Assembly: GCA_934667845.1 (NCBI GenBank)
Contig: CAKUMQ010000036.1
Coordinates: forward strand, 1-25,649
Length of the DNA stretch: 25,649 nt
Direction: 5' to 3'
Source: an uncultured Eubacteriales bacterium
GTDB taxonomy: Bacteria > Bacillota > Clostridia > Oscillospirales > Acutalibacteraceae
Part shown: in pieces, positions 6,223-13,570 of the stretch
Numbering within the stretch: position 1 is the first letter of the stretch
How the letters are laid out: each line of letters opens with the position of its first letter
Program-made: the position numbers and the translations under genes
The notes under the pieces: model-generated
What the model was told of the DNA's origin: nothing
Database searches by the model: none
What the model saw: only the letters and a program-made list of their open reading frames with translations

Positions 6223-6969
6223 ATGTCCGGACATTCCAAGTGGAACAACATCAAGCGTAAAAAGGAAAAGACCGACGGCGCCAAAGCCAAAATCTTCACG
6301 AAAATGGGCCGCGAGATTGCCGTGGCGGTGAAGGAGGGCGGCGGTCCGGATCCGGCATCCAACTCCAAGCTCAAGGACGCGATCGCCAAGGCGAAAGCGA
6401 ATAACGTGCCGAACGACAATATCGACCGTATTATCAAAAAGGCGGCGGGCGAGACGGGCGGCGATAATTTTGAGGCGTTGCAGTATGAGGGCTACGGTCC
6501 GAGCGGCATCGCCGTGATCGTGGAGACGCTGACGGACAACCGTAACCGGACGGCGGGCGATCTGCGCCATTATTTCGACAAATTCGGCGGCAATCTCGGA
6601 CAGACCGGCTGCGTCAGCTTTATGTTTCAGAAAAAGGGCGTGCTCGTGATCGAGGCTGAGGGACTGGACGAGGAAAAGGTGATGGAGGACGCTCTGGAGG
6701 CAGGTGCGTCCGACTTCTCGACGGACGGCGACGTGTTCGAGATTTCCACCGAGCCGAACGATTTCTCCGGCGTGCTGGAGGATCTGACGGCAAAGGGGTA
6801 TAGCTTCCTCTCCGCCGAGGTGCAGCAGGTGCCGGATATGCTCAACGAGCTGACCGACCCCGACGCCGTGACCAAAATGGAAAAGCTGCTGGATGCGCTC
6901 GAGGATAACGACGACGTGCAGAACGTCTGGCACAACTGGGATCGTCCCGAAGAGGACGACGAGGACTGA
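6223..6969 (+). CDS. yebC: YebC/PmpR (TACO1) family protein
   Basis: 248 residues, full family length. The N-terminus is diagnostic: MSGHSKWNNIKRKK, followed by the Lys/Ala-rich helical domain and NVPNDNIDRIIKKA near residues 66-79. Two further alpha/beta domains follow, including YEGYGPSGIAVIVE and DLRHYFDKFGGNLG. Historically annotated as a DNA-binding regulator, the family also includes mitochondrial TACO1, and newer work ties YebC-type proteins to ribosome function at difficult (proline-rich) sequences. Which role applies here cannot be told from sequence. GGGAG lies upstream of the ATG. A short terminator follows 12 bases after the stop. Confidence 0.96.
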   Translation: MSGHSKWNNIKRKKEKTDGAKAKIFTKMGREIAVAVKEGGGPDPASNSKLKDAIAKAKANNVPNDNIDRIIKKAAGETGGDNFEALQYEGYGPSGIAVIVETLTDNRNRTAGDLRHYFDKFGGNLGQTGCVSFMFQKKGVLVIEAEGLDEEKVMEDALEAGASDFSTDGDVFEISTEPNDFSGVLEDLTAKGYSFLSAEVQQVPDMLNELTDPDAVTKMEKLLDALEDNDDVQNVWHNWDRPEEDDED

Positions 6970-6981
6970 ACATGACCGCTT

Positions 6982-7009
6982 GCCCCGGCCGGAGACGACC
7001 GGGGCTTTT
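6982..7009 (+). terminator. Terminator of yebC
   Basis: GCCCCGG (6982-6988) pairs with CCGGGGC (6999-7005), followed by TTTT. The T run is short and the MATE ribosome binding site follows within 12 bases, so some readthrough into the MATE gene is likely. Confidence 0.75.
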
Positions 7010-7033
7010 GTCTGCCATACAGGAGGTTATTTC

Positions 7034-8416
7034 ATGACCCTGATCAAGGATCCATCGTTTTATCGCCGGATCGTGCGCATCGCCGTGCCGATCGCCCTGC
7101 AGAATCTGGTGACGTTTGCCACGAGCATGATGGACAGCATCATGCTCGGCCGCGCCGACAGGACCGGCGTGCTGTTTTCGGCGGCATCGCTGGCGAACCA
7201 GCCGTTTTTCATCCTGTCCATGCTCTGCTTCGGTCTGTCCGGCGGCGCCATCGTGCTGGGCGCGCAGTATTGGGGACGGGACGACCGCGAATCCATTAAA
7301 GACATCATTGCGATGGTGCTGAAGGTCACGGCGGTGGTCTCGCTGCTGATGGGCGCTGCGGTGCTGCTGTTCCCGACGCAGATCATGCAGCTGTATTCCA
7401 ACGATGCGCCGACGGTCGCGGCGGCGGCGGAATACCTGCGGGTCATCGGCTACGCCTATATCACCTTCGGCATCAGCAACACGCTTTTGTGTATGCTGCG
7501 CAGCATCGAGACGGTGCGCATTGCCGTCGTGGTGAACGTAACGTCGTTTTTTGTGAACGTGTTTCTCAACTGGGTGCTGATCTTCGGCAACCTGGGTGCG
7601 CCGGCAATGGGCATCCGCGGCGCGGCGCTGGCGACGCTGATCGCCCGCCTGCTGGAATTTGTCATTGTCTGCGTCTACCTCTTCTTCATCGACCGCAAGC
7701 TGCGCTTTACGCCGCGCGACCTGCTGCGCTTCAACCGCATCCTGGCGGGCGACCTGCTGCGCCACGGCACGCCGGTGCTGCTCAACGAGCTGTTCTGGTC
7801 GCTCGGCGTGACGGCGCAGGCGGCGATCCTCGGGCATATCCGCTATTCCGCGGGCGATCCGGTCGGCGCCAACGCCATTGCGTCGATGGTGCAGCAGCTG
7901 TCCACCATTGTCATATTCGGCATTGCCAACGCCGCGGCGGTGCTGGTCGGCACCTCCATGGGCGAGGGCGACCGCAAAAAGGCGCGTGCGCAGGCGGATA
8001 CGCTGATGCTGATGAGCCTGTTTGTCGGCGCGCTGGCCTCGGGACTGATCCTGCTGCTGCGGGGACCCGTGGTGGCGATGTACAATATCCCCGAGGAGAC
8101 AAAGGCACTCGCGACAGAGCTTTTGGATGTGGTGGCGGTCATTGCCTTTTTCGTGTCACTGTCGGCGTTTAGTATTATCGGTGTGCTCCGCGGCGGCGGG
8201 GATACCCGCTTTTGTTTGATCACGGAGATGGTCGCCCTCTGGTGCGTGGCGACGCCGCTGGCGTTTTTGGCGGCATCCCTGCAATGGTCGGTGCCGGTCG
8301 TGCTCCTCTGCATGAAAGTGGACGAGCCGCTCAAGGCGCTGATCTGCTGGGTGCGGATGCGCACCGACCGCTGGATGAAAGCGCTGACCCGCGACCGTGC
8401 CGAGCTGGAGGCATGA
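7034..8416 (+). CDS. MATE family efflux transporter
   Basis: 460 residues, typical for the multidrug and toxic compound extrusion family, with about 12 hydrophobic segments in two similar halves. The start MTLIKDPSFYRRIVRIAVPIA leads into the first helix, with NLVTFATSMMDSIMLGR, the usual first-helix region. FGLSGGAIVLGAQYWGR and the second-half segment ANAAAVLVGTSMGEGD are MATE-like repeats. It would export organic cations or metabolites with Na+ or H+; the substrate cannot be predicted. The ATG at 7034 has AGGAGGT seven bases upstream, which excludes the longer upstream open frame starting inside yebC. No dedicated promoter is visible, so it is probably read through from yebC. Confidence 0.95.
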   Translation: MTLIKDPSFYRRIVRIAVPIALQNLVTFATSMMDSIMLGRADRTGVLFSAASLANQPFFILSMLCFGLSGGAIVLGAQYWGRDDRESIKDIIAMVLKVTAVVSLLMGAAVLLFPTQIMQLYSNDAPTVAAAAEYLRVIGYAYITFGISNTLLCMLRSIETVRIAVVVNVTSFFVNVFLNWVLIFGNLGAPAMGIRGAALATLIARLLEFVIVCVYLFFIDRKLRFTPRDLLRFNRILAGDLLRHGTPVLLNELFWSLGVTAQAAILGHIRYSAGDPVGANAIASMVQQLSTIVIFGIANAAAVLVGTSMGEGDRKKARAQADTLMLMSLFVGALASGLILLLRGPVVAMYNIPEETKALATELLDVVAVIAFFVSLSAFSIIGVLRGGGDTRFCLITEMVALWCVATPLAFLAASLQWSVPVVLLCMKVDEPLKALICWVRMRTDRWMKALTRDRAELEA

Positions 8417-8431
8417 CATATTACCGCACAC

Positions 8432-8473
8432 GATCCACCGCCGTTCCGTTTGGGACGGCGGTGGATCTTCTTT
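8432..8473 (+). terminator. Terminator of the MATE gene
   Basis: A perfect 13-bp stem (8432-8444 with 8455-8467) with a 10-nt loop is followed by TTCTTT. It is the strongest intrinsic terminator in this half of the window and isolates the nrd operon from upstream transcription. Confidence 0.9.
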
Positions 8474-8529
8474 GGTCAATTTGACTGCAAAAGTACAGGA
8501 ATATTTTACACCCTTTTCGGAAAAAGCGG

Positions 8530-8558
8530 TTGACATGTTACGTAAAGTGCTATATAAT
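8530..8558 (+). promoter_or_regulatory. Consensus sigma-A promoter of nrdD-nrdG
   Basis: TTGACA (8530-8535), 17 bases, TATAAT (8553-8558): a perfect consensus. The start near 8565 places the NrdR-type palindrome just downstream. A consensus core promoter fits a gene controlled chiefly by repression. Confidence 0.94.
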
Positions 8559-8562
8559 GTGC
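8547..8562 (+). promoter_or_regulatory. Candidate second, degenerate NrdR box over the -10
   Basis: This 16-mer (GTGCTATATAATGTGC) matches about 11 of 16 positions of the published NrdR-box pattern as I recall it. Its centre is 33 bases from that of the perfect palindrome at 8578-8597, close to the roughly three-turn spacing typical of paired NrdR boxes. It covers the -10 hexamer, so part of the match is simply the promoter. Confidence 0.4.
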
Positions 8563-8577
8563 TTACTGCGTTTTAAA

Positions 8578-8597
8578 CACCACAATATATTGTGGTG
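8578..8597 (+). promoter_or_regulatory. NrdR box (20-bp perfect palindrome)
   Basis: CACCACAATA followed by its exact reverse complement. The core ACAATATATTGT matches the known NrdR operator, which represses ribonucleotide reductase genes when dATP is high. It lies about 15-30 bases after the predicted start site and upstream of nrdD. Confidence 0.88.
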
Positions 8598-8637
8598 AAG
8601 CGATAAAGATGAAAAGTGCCGGAAAGGGAAGAGAAAC

Positions 8638-10815
8638 ATGAAGATCATCAAGCGCAACGGGTCGGAGGTCGCCTTTGATATCACGAAGATCCTCAAGGCG
8701 ATCACCAAGGCCAACGAGACGGTCGAGGAGGAAATCCGCATGACGCCGATGCAGATCCGGCGCATTGCGGAATCGGTGGAGCTGGCGTGCCAGAAGATGA
8801 ACCGCGCCCCCACGGTGGAAGAGATCCAGGATCTGGTGGAGAATCAGATCATGGCGCACGGCGCGTTTGAGGTGGCGAAGCGCTATATCACCTACCGTTA
8901 TACCCGTTCGCTTGTGCGCAAGAGCAACACGACGGACGACAAGATCCTGTCGCTGATCGAGTGCAACAACGAGGAAGCGAAGCAGGAGAATTCCAATAAA
9001 AACCCGGTGGTCAATTCGACCCAGCGCGACTATATGGCGGGCGAGGTGTCGCGCGATATCACCAACCGCCTGCTGCTGCCGCAGGATATTGTGGAGGCCC
9101 ACGAGGAGGGTATTATCCACTTCCACGACAGCGACTATTTTGCGCAGCATATGCACAACTGCGACCTTGTGAATCTCGAGGACATGCTGCAAAACGGTAC
9201 GGTTATCACCGGCACGCTGATCGAAAAGCCCCATTCGTTTGCGACTGCCTGCAACATCGCGACCCAGATCGTCGCACAGGTGGCGTCGAATCAGTACGGC
9301 GGGCAGTCCATTTCGCTGACCCATCTCGCGCCGTTTGTGCAGATCAGCCGCGAGCGGCACCGCAAGGCCGTGCAGGAGGAGCTGCGCGCCGTCACGCCCG
9401 AGCCGGACGAGAAAACGGTCAGCGAGATCGCGGAAAAGCGCCTGCGTGAGGAGATCCGCCGCGGCGTGCAGACGATCCAGTATCAGGTCGTCACCCTGAT
9501 GACCACCAACGGTCAGGCGCCGTTTATCACGGTGTTTATGTATCTCGGCGAGACGAAGGATCCGCAGGAAAAGCGGGATCTCGCGCTCATCATTGAGGAG
9601 ACGCTGCTCCAGCGGTATCAGGGCGTGAAGAACGAGAAGGGCGTCTGGGTGACGCCCGCCTTCCCGAAGCTGATCTATGTGCTGGAGGAGGACAATATCC
9701 ATGAGGATTCGCCCTATTATTACCTGACTCGTCTGGCGGCGAAATGCACCGCCAAGCGGATGGTGCCCGACTATATCAGCGAGAAAAAGATGCTCGAGCT
9801 GAAGGTGGACAAAAACGGCGAGGGCCACTGCTATCCCTGCATGGGCTGCCGCAGCTTTTTGACCCCGTATGTCGATCCCGAGACGAATCAGCCGAAATAT
9901 TACGGTCGCTTCAACCAGGGGGTCGTGACCATCAACCTGCCGGATGTGGCGCTGTCGTCGGGCGGCGATGTCAACCGCTTCTGGAAGATCTTCGACGAGC
10001 GGCTCGAGCTGTGCCACCGCGCGCTGATGTGCCGCCACGAGCGCCTGAAGGGCACGCTGTCCGACGCCGCGCCGATCTTGTGGCAGTACGGCGCCTGCGC
10101 CCGGCTGAAAAAGGGCGAGCCGATCGACAAGCTGCTCTACGGCGGCTATTCCACCATCTCGCTCGGCTATGCCGGACTGTATGAGTGCGTCAAATATATG
10201 ACCGGCAAGAGCCATACCGACCCCTCGGCAACGCCGTTTGCGCTGGAGATCATGGACTACATGAACGCCGCCTGCCGCCGGTGGAAGGAGCAGCACAACA
10301 TTGATTTCAGCCTGTACGGCACGCCGCTTGAGTCCACGACCTATAAATTCGCCAAGTGCCTCCAGCGCCGGTTCGGCGTGATCGAAGGCGTGACGGACAA
10401 GGGGTACATCACCAACAGCTATCATGTCCATGTGACCGAGCAGATCGATGCCTTTGAGAAGCTGCGGTTTGAGGCGCAGTTCCAGCACCTGTCCCCCGGC
10501 GGCGCCATCAGCTATGTGGAGGTGCCGAATATGCAGCACAACCTCGAGGCGGTGCTGCAGGTGATGAAGTTTATCTATGAGAACATCATGTATGCGGAGC
10601 TGAATACCAAATCGGACTATTGCCAGGTCTGCGGCTATGACGGCGAGATCGCTATCGTCGAGGAGGACGGCAAGCTGATCTGGAAATGCCCGCAGTGCGG
10701 CAACACCGATCAGGATAAGATGAACGTGGCGCGCCGCACCTGCGGCTATATCGGCACACAGTTTTGGAACCAGGGGCGCACGCAGGAGATCAAGGAGCGC
10801 GTCCTGCATCTGTAA
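8638..10815 (+). CDS. nrdD: Anaerobic ribonucleoside-triphosphate reductase (class III)
   Basis: 725 residues; reduces NTPs to dNTPs using a glycyl radical in the absence of oxygen. An N-terminal ATP-cone (about 1-92, starting MKIIKRNGSEVAFD) gives allosteric control by ATP/dATP. The catalytic barrel contains NCDLVNLE (C175) and the cysteine cluster CYPCMGCR (C398, C401, C404), the likely thiyl/active-site region. The C-terminal zinc site uses C662, C665, C684 and C687. The radical glycine is G703 in RRTCGYIG. All key residues are present. The ATG at 8638 follows AAGGGAAGAG. A consensus promoter and NrdR box precede it, and its activase nrdG follows after a 71-base spacer holding a 32-bp palindrome. 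Confidence 0.98.
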   Translation: MKIIKRNGSEVAFDITKILKAITKANETVEEEIRMTPMQIRRIAESVELACQKMNRAPTVEEIQDLVENQIMAHGAFEVAKRYITYRYTRSLVRKSNTTDDKILSLIECNNEEAKQENSNKNPVVNSTQRDYMAGEVSRDITNRLLLPQDIVEAHEEGIIHFHDSDYFAQHMHNCDLVNLEDMLQNGTVITGTLIEKPHSFATACNIATQIVAQVASNQYGGQSISLTHLAPFVQISRERHRKAVQEELRAVTPEPDEKTVSEIAEKRLREEIRRGVQTIQYQVVTLMTTNGQAPFITVFMYLGETKDPQEKRDLALIIEETLLQRYQGVKNEKGVWVTPAFPKLIYVLEEDNIHEDSPYYYLTRLAAKCTAKRMVPDYISEKKMLELKVDKNGEGHCYPCMGCRSFLTPYVDPETNQPKYYGRFNQGVVTINLPDVALSSGGDVNRFWKIFDERLELCHRALMCRHERLKGTLSDAAPILWQYGACARLKKGEPIDKLLYGGYSTISLGYAGLYECVKYMTGKSHTDPSATPFALEIMDYMNAACRRWKEQHNIDFSLYGTPLESTTYKFAKCLQRRFGVIEGVTDKGYITNSYHVHVTEQIDAFEKLRFEAQFQHLSPGGAISYVEVPNMQHNLEAVLQVMKFIYENIMYAELNTKSDYCQVCGYDGEIAIVEEDGKLIWKCPQCGNTDQDKMNVARRTCGYIGTQFWNQGRTQEIKERVLHL

Positions 10816-10828
10816 AAAACAGGGAGGA

Positions 10829-10860
10829 AAACGGGGAATGTGGATCCACATTCCCCGTTT
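10829..10860 (+). repeat. 32-bp perfect palindrome between nrdD and nrdG
   Basis: The 32 bases are exactly self-complementary about GGATCC (centre 10844/10845), giving a 14-bp stem with a GATC loop in RNA. It begins 13 bases after the nrdD stop. Only TTT follows, so it is at most a weak terminator; it may tune the NrdD:NrdG ratio or protect the nrdD 3' end. A 25-codon ORF (10838-10915) starts within it. Confidence 0.85.
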
Positions 10861-10886
10861 CGGACATCTGACGGGGGAACAGGGAT

Positions 10887-11408
10887 ATGCACTACGGAGA
10901 GATCAAAAATTGTGACATCGCCAACGGCATCGGCGTGCGGGTGAGCCTGTTCGTGTCCGGCTGCACCAACCGCTGCGAGGGCTGCTTTCAGCCGCAGACG
11001 TGGGCGTTTGACTACGGCAGCCCTTTCACGGCGGAGACAGAGGAGCAGCTGCTCGCCATGCTGGCGCCGGACTATATCGACGGGCTGACGCTGCTCGGCG
11101 GCGAGCCGTTCGAGCCGGACAACCAGCGGACGCTCCTGCCGTTTCTGCGCCGGGTGCGGGAGCGGTATCCGCAGAAAACGGTATGGGCGTTTTCCGGCTT
11201 TACCTTTGAGGAAATGAAGACGGACGGCAGCCATCCGCGCTGCGAGGCGACGGATAAGCTGCTTTCACTGCTGGACGTGCTGGTGGACGGACGGTTCATA
11301 TTGGCGCAGAAGGATATCTCTCTGCGCTTCCGCGGCTCCCGCAACCAGCGGCTGCTGGACATGCCGGCGACGTTAAAAGCGGGCGTGCCCGTGGAGTGGA
11401 ACGGGTGA
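10887..11408 (+). CDS. nrdG: Anaerobic ribonucleotide reductase activating protein
   Basis: 173 residues, a radical SAM enzyme that makes the glycyl radical on NrdD. The [4Fe-4S] motif CxxxCxxC is C26, C30 and C33 in SGCTNRCEGCFQ. The SAM-binding GGEP is at 71-74 (LTLLGGEPFEPDN). Length and the opening MHYGEIKNCDIANG are typical. It follows nrdD in the same orientation and is probably co-transcribed. Its own ribosome binding site is weak (GGGGGA and AGGG before ATATG), so expression may depend on translation through the preceding palindrome region. Confidence 0.97.
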   Translation: MHYGEIKNCDIANGIGVRVSLFVSGCTNRCEGCFQPQTWAFDYGSPFTAETEEQLLAMLAPDYIDGLTLLGGEPFEPDNQRTLLPFLRRVRERYPQKTVWAFSGFTFEEMKTDGSHPRCEATDKLLSLLDVLVDGRFILAQKDISLRFRGSRNQRLLDMPATLKAGVPVEWNG

Positions 11409-11475
11409 ATCTCCCGAAAAACCGGCACTTTCCGGGCGGGGAGTGTGAATTTTTTATAAACGATGGCGCTTTTGC

Positions 11476-11504
11476 TTGCGGACAGTCGAAAAACACGATA
11501 CAAT
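11476..11504 (+). promoter_or_regulatory. Probable promoter of the RING/DUF2628 pair
   Basis: -35 TTGCGG (11476-11481), 17 bases, -10 TACAAT (11499-11504). The predicted start near 11511 coincides with the 5' base of the hairpin at 11514-11534. It suggests that the two paralogues are transcribed separately from nrdDG. Confidence 0.65.
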
Positions 11505-11513
11505 AAGGATATG

Positions 11514-11534
11514 TTTTCGGAGAGCCTCCGAAAA
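11514..11534 (+). other. 5'-terminal hairpin in the RING-protein leader
   Basis: A perfect 9-bp stem (11514-11522 with 11526-11534) with a 3-base loop starts within a few bases of the predicted transcript 5' end. The AGGAGG ribosome binding site at 11551-11556 lies outside the stem. A 5' stabilising role is possible. Confidence 0.6.
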
Positions 11535-11563
11535 TGTACTTTTTCTCAACAGGAGGAATCACG

Positions 11564-12568
11564 GTGTTTTTCTATGCCGGATGCCGCTGCCCCGTCTGCG
11601 GGCAGCTGTTTACCGAAGATGACGATATCGTGGCTTGTCCGCAGTGCGGGGCGCCGCACCACCGTTCCTGCTGGCAGCAGGAGGGTCATTGCCATTTTGA
11701 CGACCGGCACAGCGCCGGGTTTCGGTGGGAGCGGGAGGATGCCCCCGCGCCTGTCGGGCAGGAAGAGGACGACGAGTACGGGGACGAGGAGGAAAGCCCC
11801 TCCGGGTCGTATCGTGATACGGCCGAGCGGGAGCGCCGCTGCCCCCGCTGCGGGTTTTCCAATCTGCCGGGAGCGCTGTTTTGCTCCCGCTGCGGTCTGC
11901 CGCTGACCGGCGGAGTATATCACCAGACCGGCTACGGGGAGTATGCGCCGTTTCGCGCCGTGCCGGTCAACCCCTGCGGCGGCGTGGATCCCAAGGAGGA
12001 TATCGGCGGTGTGCCGGCGGAGGAGCTGGCGGCTTGTGTCCAGGTGAACACGGCGTATTATCTGCCGCGCTTTTTTGCCATGGCGCGCGGCGGCAGTCGG
12101 GTGCGGTGGAACTGGGCGGCGTTTTTATGCGGCCCCTACTGGCTGCTTTTCCGCAAGGCGTATCTGCCGGGCGGGCTGATCTGGGGCGCGCTGGCGCTGC
12201 TGCGCACGCTGTTTACCGTGGTGACCTGTAAAAATGTTCTTCCCTTTCTGGGAGAGGCAACGACAAATGCGGAGCAGATGGCGCGGTATATGCAGATCCT
12301 GTCGGACGGCACGGTGTCGGAGACGGTGATCCTGCTTTTGAATCTGCTGCTGTTTTTGCAGTTTATGGTGCATCTGCTGTGCGGGCTGTTCGGCAACCGC
12401 CTGTATATGCGCACCACGATCCGGCGCGTCCGCCGCCTTCGCGAACAGGGCGAGGGGACAAGCCGTATCCTGCTGTCCGGCTGCGGCGGCGTATCGCTGC
12501 TGCTCGGACTGCTTGCCTACTCCATGTTGTCGATGCTTCAGACGATGGTGACCTTTCTCGTCCGATAA
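11564..12568 (+). CDS. RING-like zinc domain / zinc ribbon / DUF2628-like membrane protein (copy 1)
   Basis: 334 residues from GTG, chosen because AGGAGG lies seven bases upstream; an ATG 30 bases earlier would place this site inside the gene. The N-terminus resembles the prokaryotic RING-finger family: C9xxC12, C25xxC28, H32/H33, C36, then C43-H44. An acidic linker follows (about 57-85), then a zinc ribbon (C93xxC96, C107xxC110). From about 160 a DUF2628-like region includes YYLPRFF and WNWAAFLCGPYWLLFRKAY (183-200) and three or four membrane segments. The zinc modules are probably cytoplasmic. No function is known to me; protein-protein docking at the membrane is inference. It is followed after 26 bases by a paralogue of the same architecture. 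Confidence 0.88.
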   Translation: MFFYAGCRCPVCGQLFTEDDDIVACPQCGAPHHRSCWQQEGHCHFDDRHSAGFRWEREDAPAPVGQEEDDEYGDEEESPSGSYRDTAERERRCPRCGFSNLPGALFCSRCGLPLTGGVYHQTGYGEYAPFRAVPVNPCGGVDPKEDIGGVPAEELAACVQVNTAYYLPRFFAMARGGSRVRWNWAAFLCGPYWLLFRKAYLPGGLIWGALALLRTLFTVVTCKNVLPFLGEATTNAEQMARYMQILSDGTVSETVILLLNLLLFLQFMVHLLCGLFGNRLYMRTTIRRVRRLREQGEGTSRILLSGCGGVSLLLGLLAYSMLSMLQTMVTFLVR

Positions 12569-12594
12569 TGTGAACCGAAAGGGAGGGAAAGACG

Positions 12595-13509
12595 GTGGCG
12601 GATGCCGGTATACGCTGCGTGGTCTGCGGTCAGCCTCTGCGGGACGGAGACGACCGCGTGGTTTGTCCGCTGTGCGGTGCCCCCTATCACCGCGGCTGCT
12701 ATCCTGCGTCGGGCTGTCGGTTTGCCGACCGCCACGGCGACGACTTTCGCTGGCGCCCGCCGCTCAGGCGGCAGGACGAGGATGCCTGCGTCTGCCCAAA
12801 CTGCGGTGCCGTCTGTCCGCAGGGGACACAGCGGTGCCCCCATTGCGGTGTACCGCTCTTTGAGCCTGAGCCGGTGCGGCTGCCGCCGGAGGTCTCTCCC
12901 GACGTGTTTTATGCGGATTTTTCACCGTATATCGGCATTGCGCCGGACAGCCGCTTAGACGGTAACCGCGCGGTGGATACGGCGCTGTTTTTAGGACCGA
13001 ATGCCGGGTATTATCTGGCGCAGTTTTTTCGGCTCTCGCTCGGCAGGTCCTCGTTTTCCTGGAACTGGGCGGCGGCGCTTTTTCCGCTGGAATGGGCGCT
13101 TTACCGCAAGCAGTACCGCCTGTTTGCCGCGCTTTCGGCGGTGTGGCTGCCCGCTGCCGCTTTGGGGGTGGCGGCGCTTTTTCGGGCGTTTCCGCAGCTG
13201 TCGCTTCCGGCGATGCTTTCGCTTCTGACCGGCGGCAGCGGTACGGCTATGCCGCTTGCGCCGTGGATCCTGTGGCAGGTATCCGCGTTTATCCGCTGGT
13301 GCGTGCGGGTGTTTGCGGCGACGCGCGGCAACCACTACTACCGCCGGTCGGCGGCAAAACAGATCCGTGCGGTGCCGGACGGGGCAGAGGACATGCGCAG
13401 GCAGGCGCTGCTGCGGCTCGGCGGCGTGTCGTGGCGGCTTCCCGCCGTTTTTGACGCGCTCTGCGCGGGTTTTACGCTTCTGGGGCTTGCCATCGGCGGA
13501 AAAATATAG
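12595..13509 (+). CDS. RING-like zinc domain / zinc ribbon / DUF2628-like membrane protein (copy 2)
   Basis: 304 residues from GTG with GGGAGGG upstream. Same plan as copy 1: RING-like domain (C8xxC11, C24xxC27, H32, C35, C41), zinc ribbon (C67xxC70, C81xxC84), then a hydrophobic half with YYLAQFF and WNWAAALFPLEWALYRKQYR. The shared order and motifs, including CPxCGAPxHRxC, RH before FRW and the WNWAA block, show duplication followed by divergence: the acidic linker of copy 1 is much shorter here. The galU promoter lies across the end of this gene. Function unknown; co-expression with copy 1 is likely. Confidence 0.87.
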   Translation: MADAGIRCVVCGQPLRDGDDRVVCPLCGAPYHRGCYPASGCRFADRHGDDFRWRPPLRRQDEDACVCPNCGAVCPQGTQRCPHCGVPLFEPEPVRLPPEVSPDVFYADFSPYIGIAPDSRLDGNRAVDTALFLGPNAGYYLAQFFRLSLGRSSFSWNWAAALFPLEWALYRKQYRLFAALSAVWLPAAALGVAALFRAFPQLSLPAMLSLLTGGSGTAMPLAPWILWQVSAFIRWCVRVFAATRGNHYYRRSAAKQIRAVPDGAEDMRRQALLRLGGVSWRLPAVFDALCAGFTLLGLAIGGKI

Positions 13510-13515
13510 TATACT
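13487..13515 (+). promoter_or_regulatory. Sigma-A promoter of galU
   Basis: -35 TTGCCA (13487-13492), 17 bases, -10 TATACT (13510-13515). The -35 and spacer lie inside the last codons of RING copy 2, whose TAG is at 13507-13509. It lies about 55 bases upstream of the galU ATG. Confidence 0.82.
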
Positions 13516-13570
13516 GAGAAAAACGGGCGTTTGATTGTCCGGTCAAAACCGAAACCGGGGAGGAAAAAGC

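Noticed and set aside
6893..7033. Longer N-terminus for the MATE transporter starting inside yebC
   Set aside because: The extension overlaps yebC and its terminator, while AGGAGGT is placed ideally for the ATG at 7034.
8563..10851. 762-codon open frame antisense to nrdD
   Set aside because: A shadow of nrdD; it also covers the NrdR box and the 32-bp palindrome. No start signal or recognisable domain.
10829..10860. Intrinsic terminator between nrdD and nrdG
   Set aside because: The stem is perfect but only TTT follows before CGG, so strong termination is unlikely. Kept as a palindrome of unknown role.
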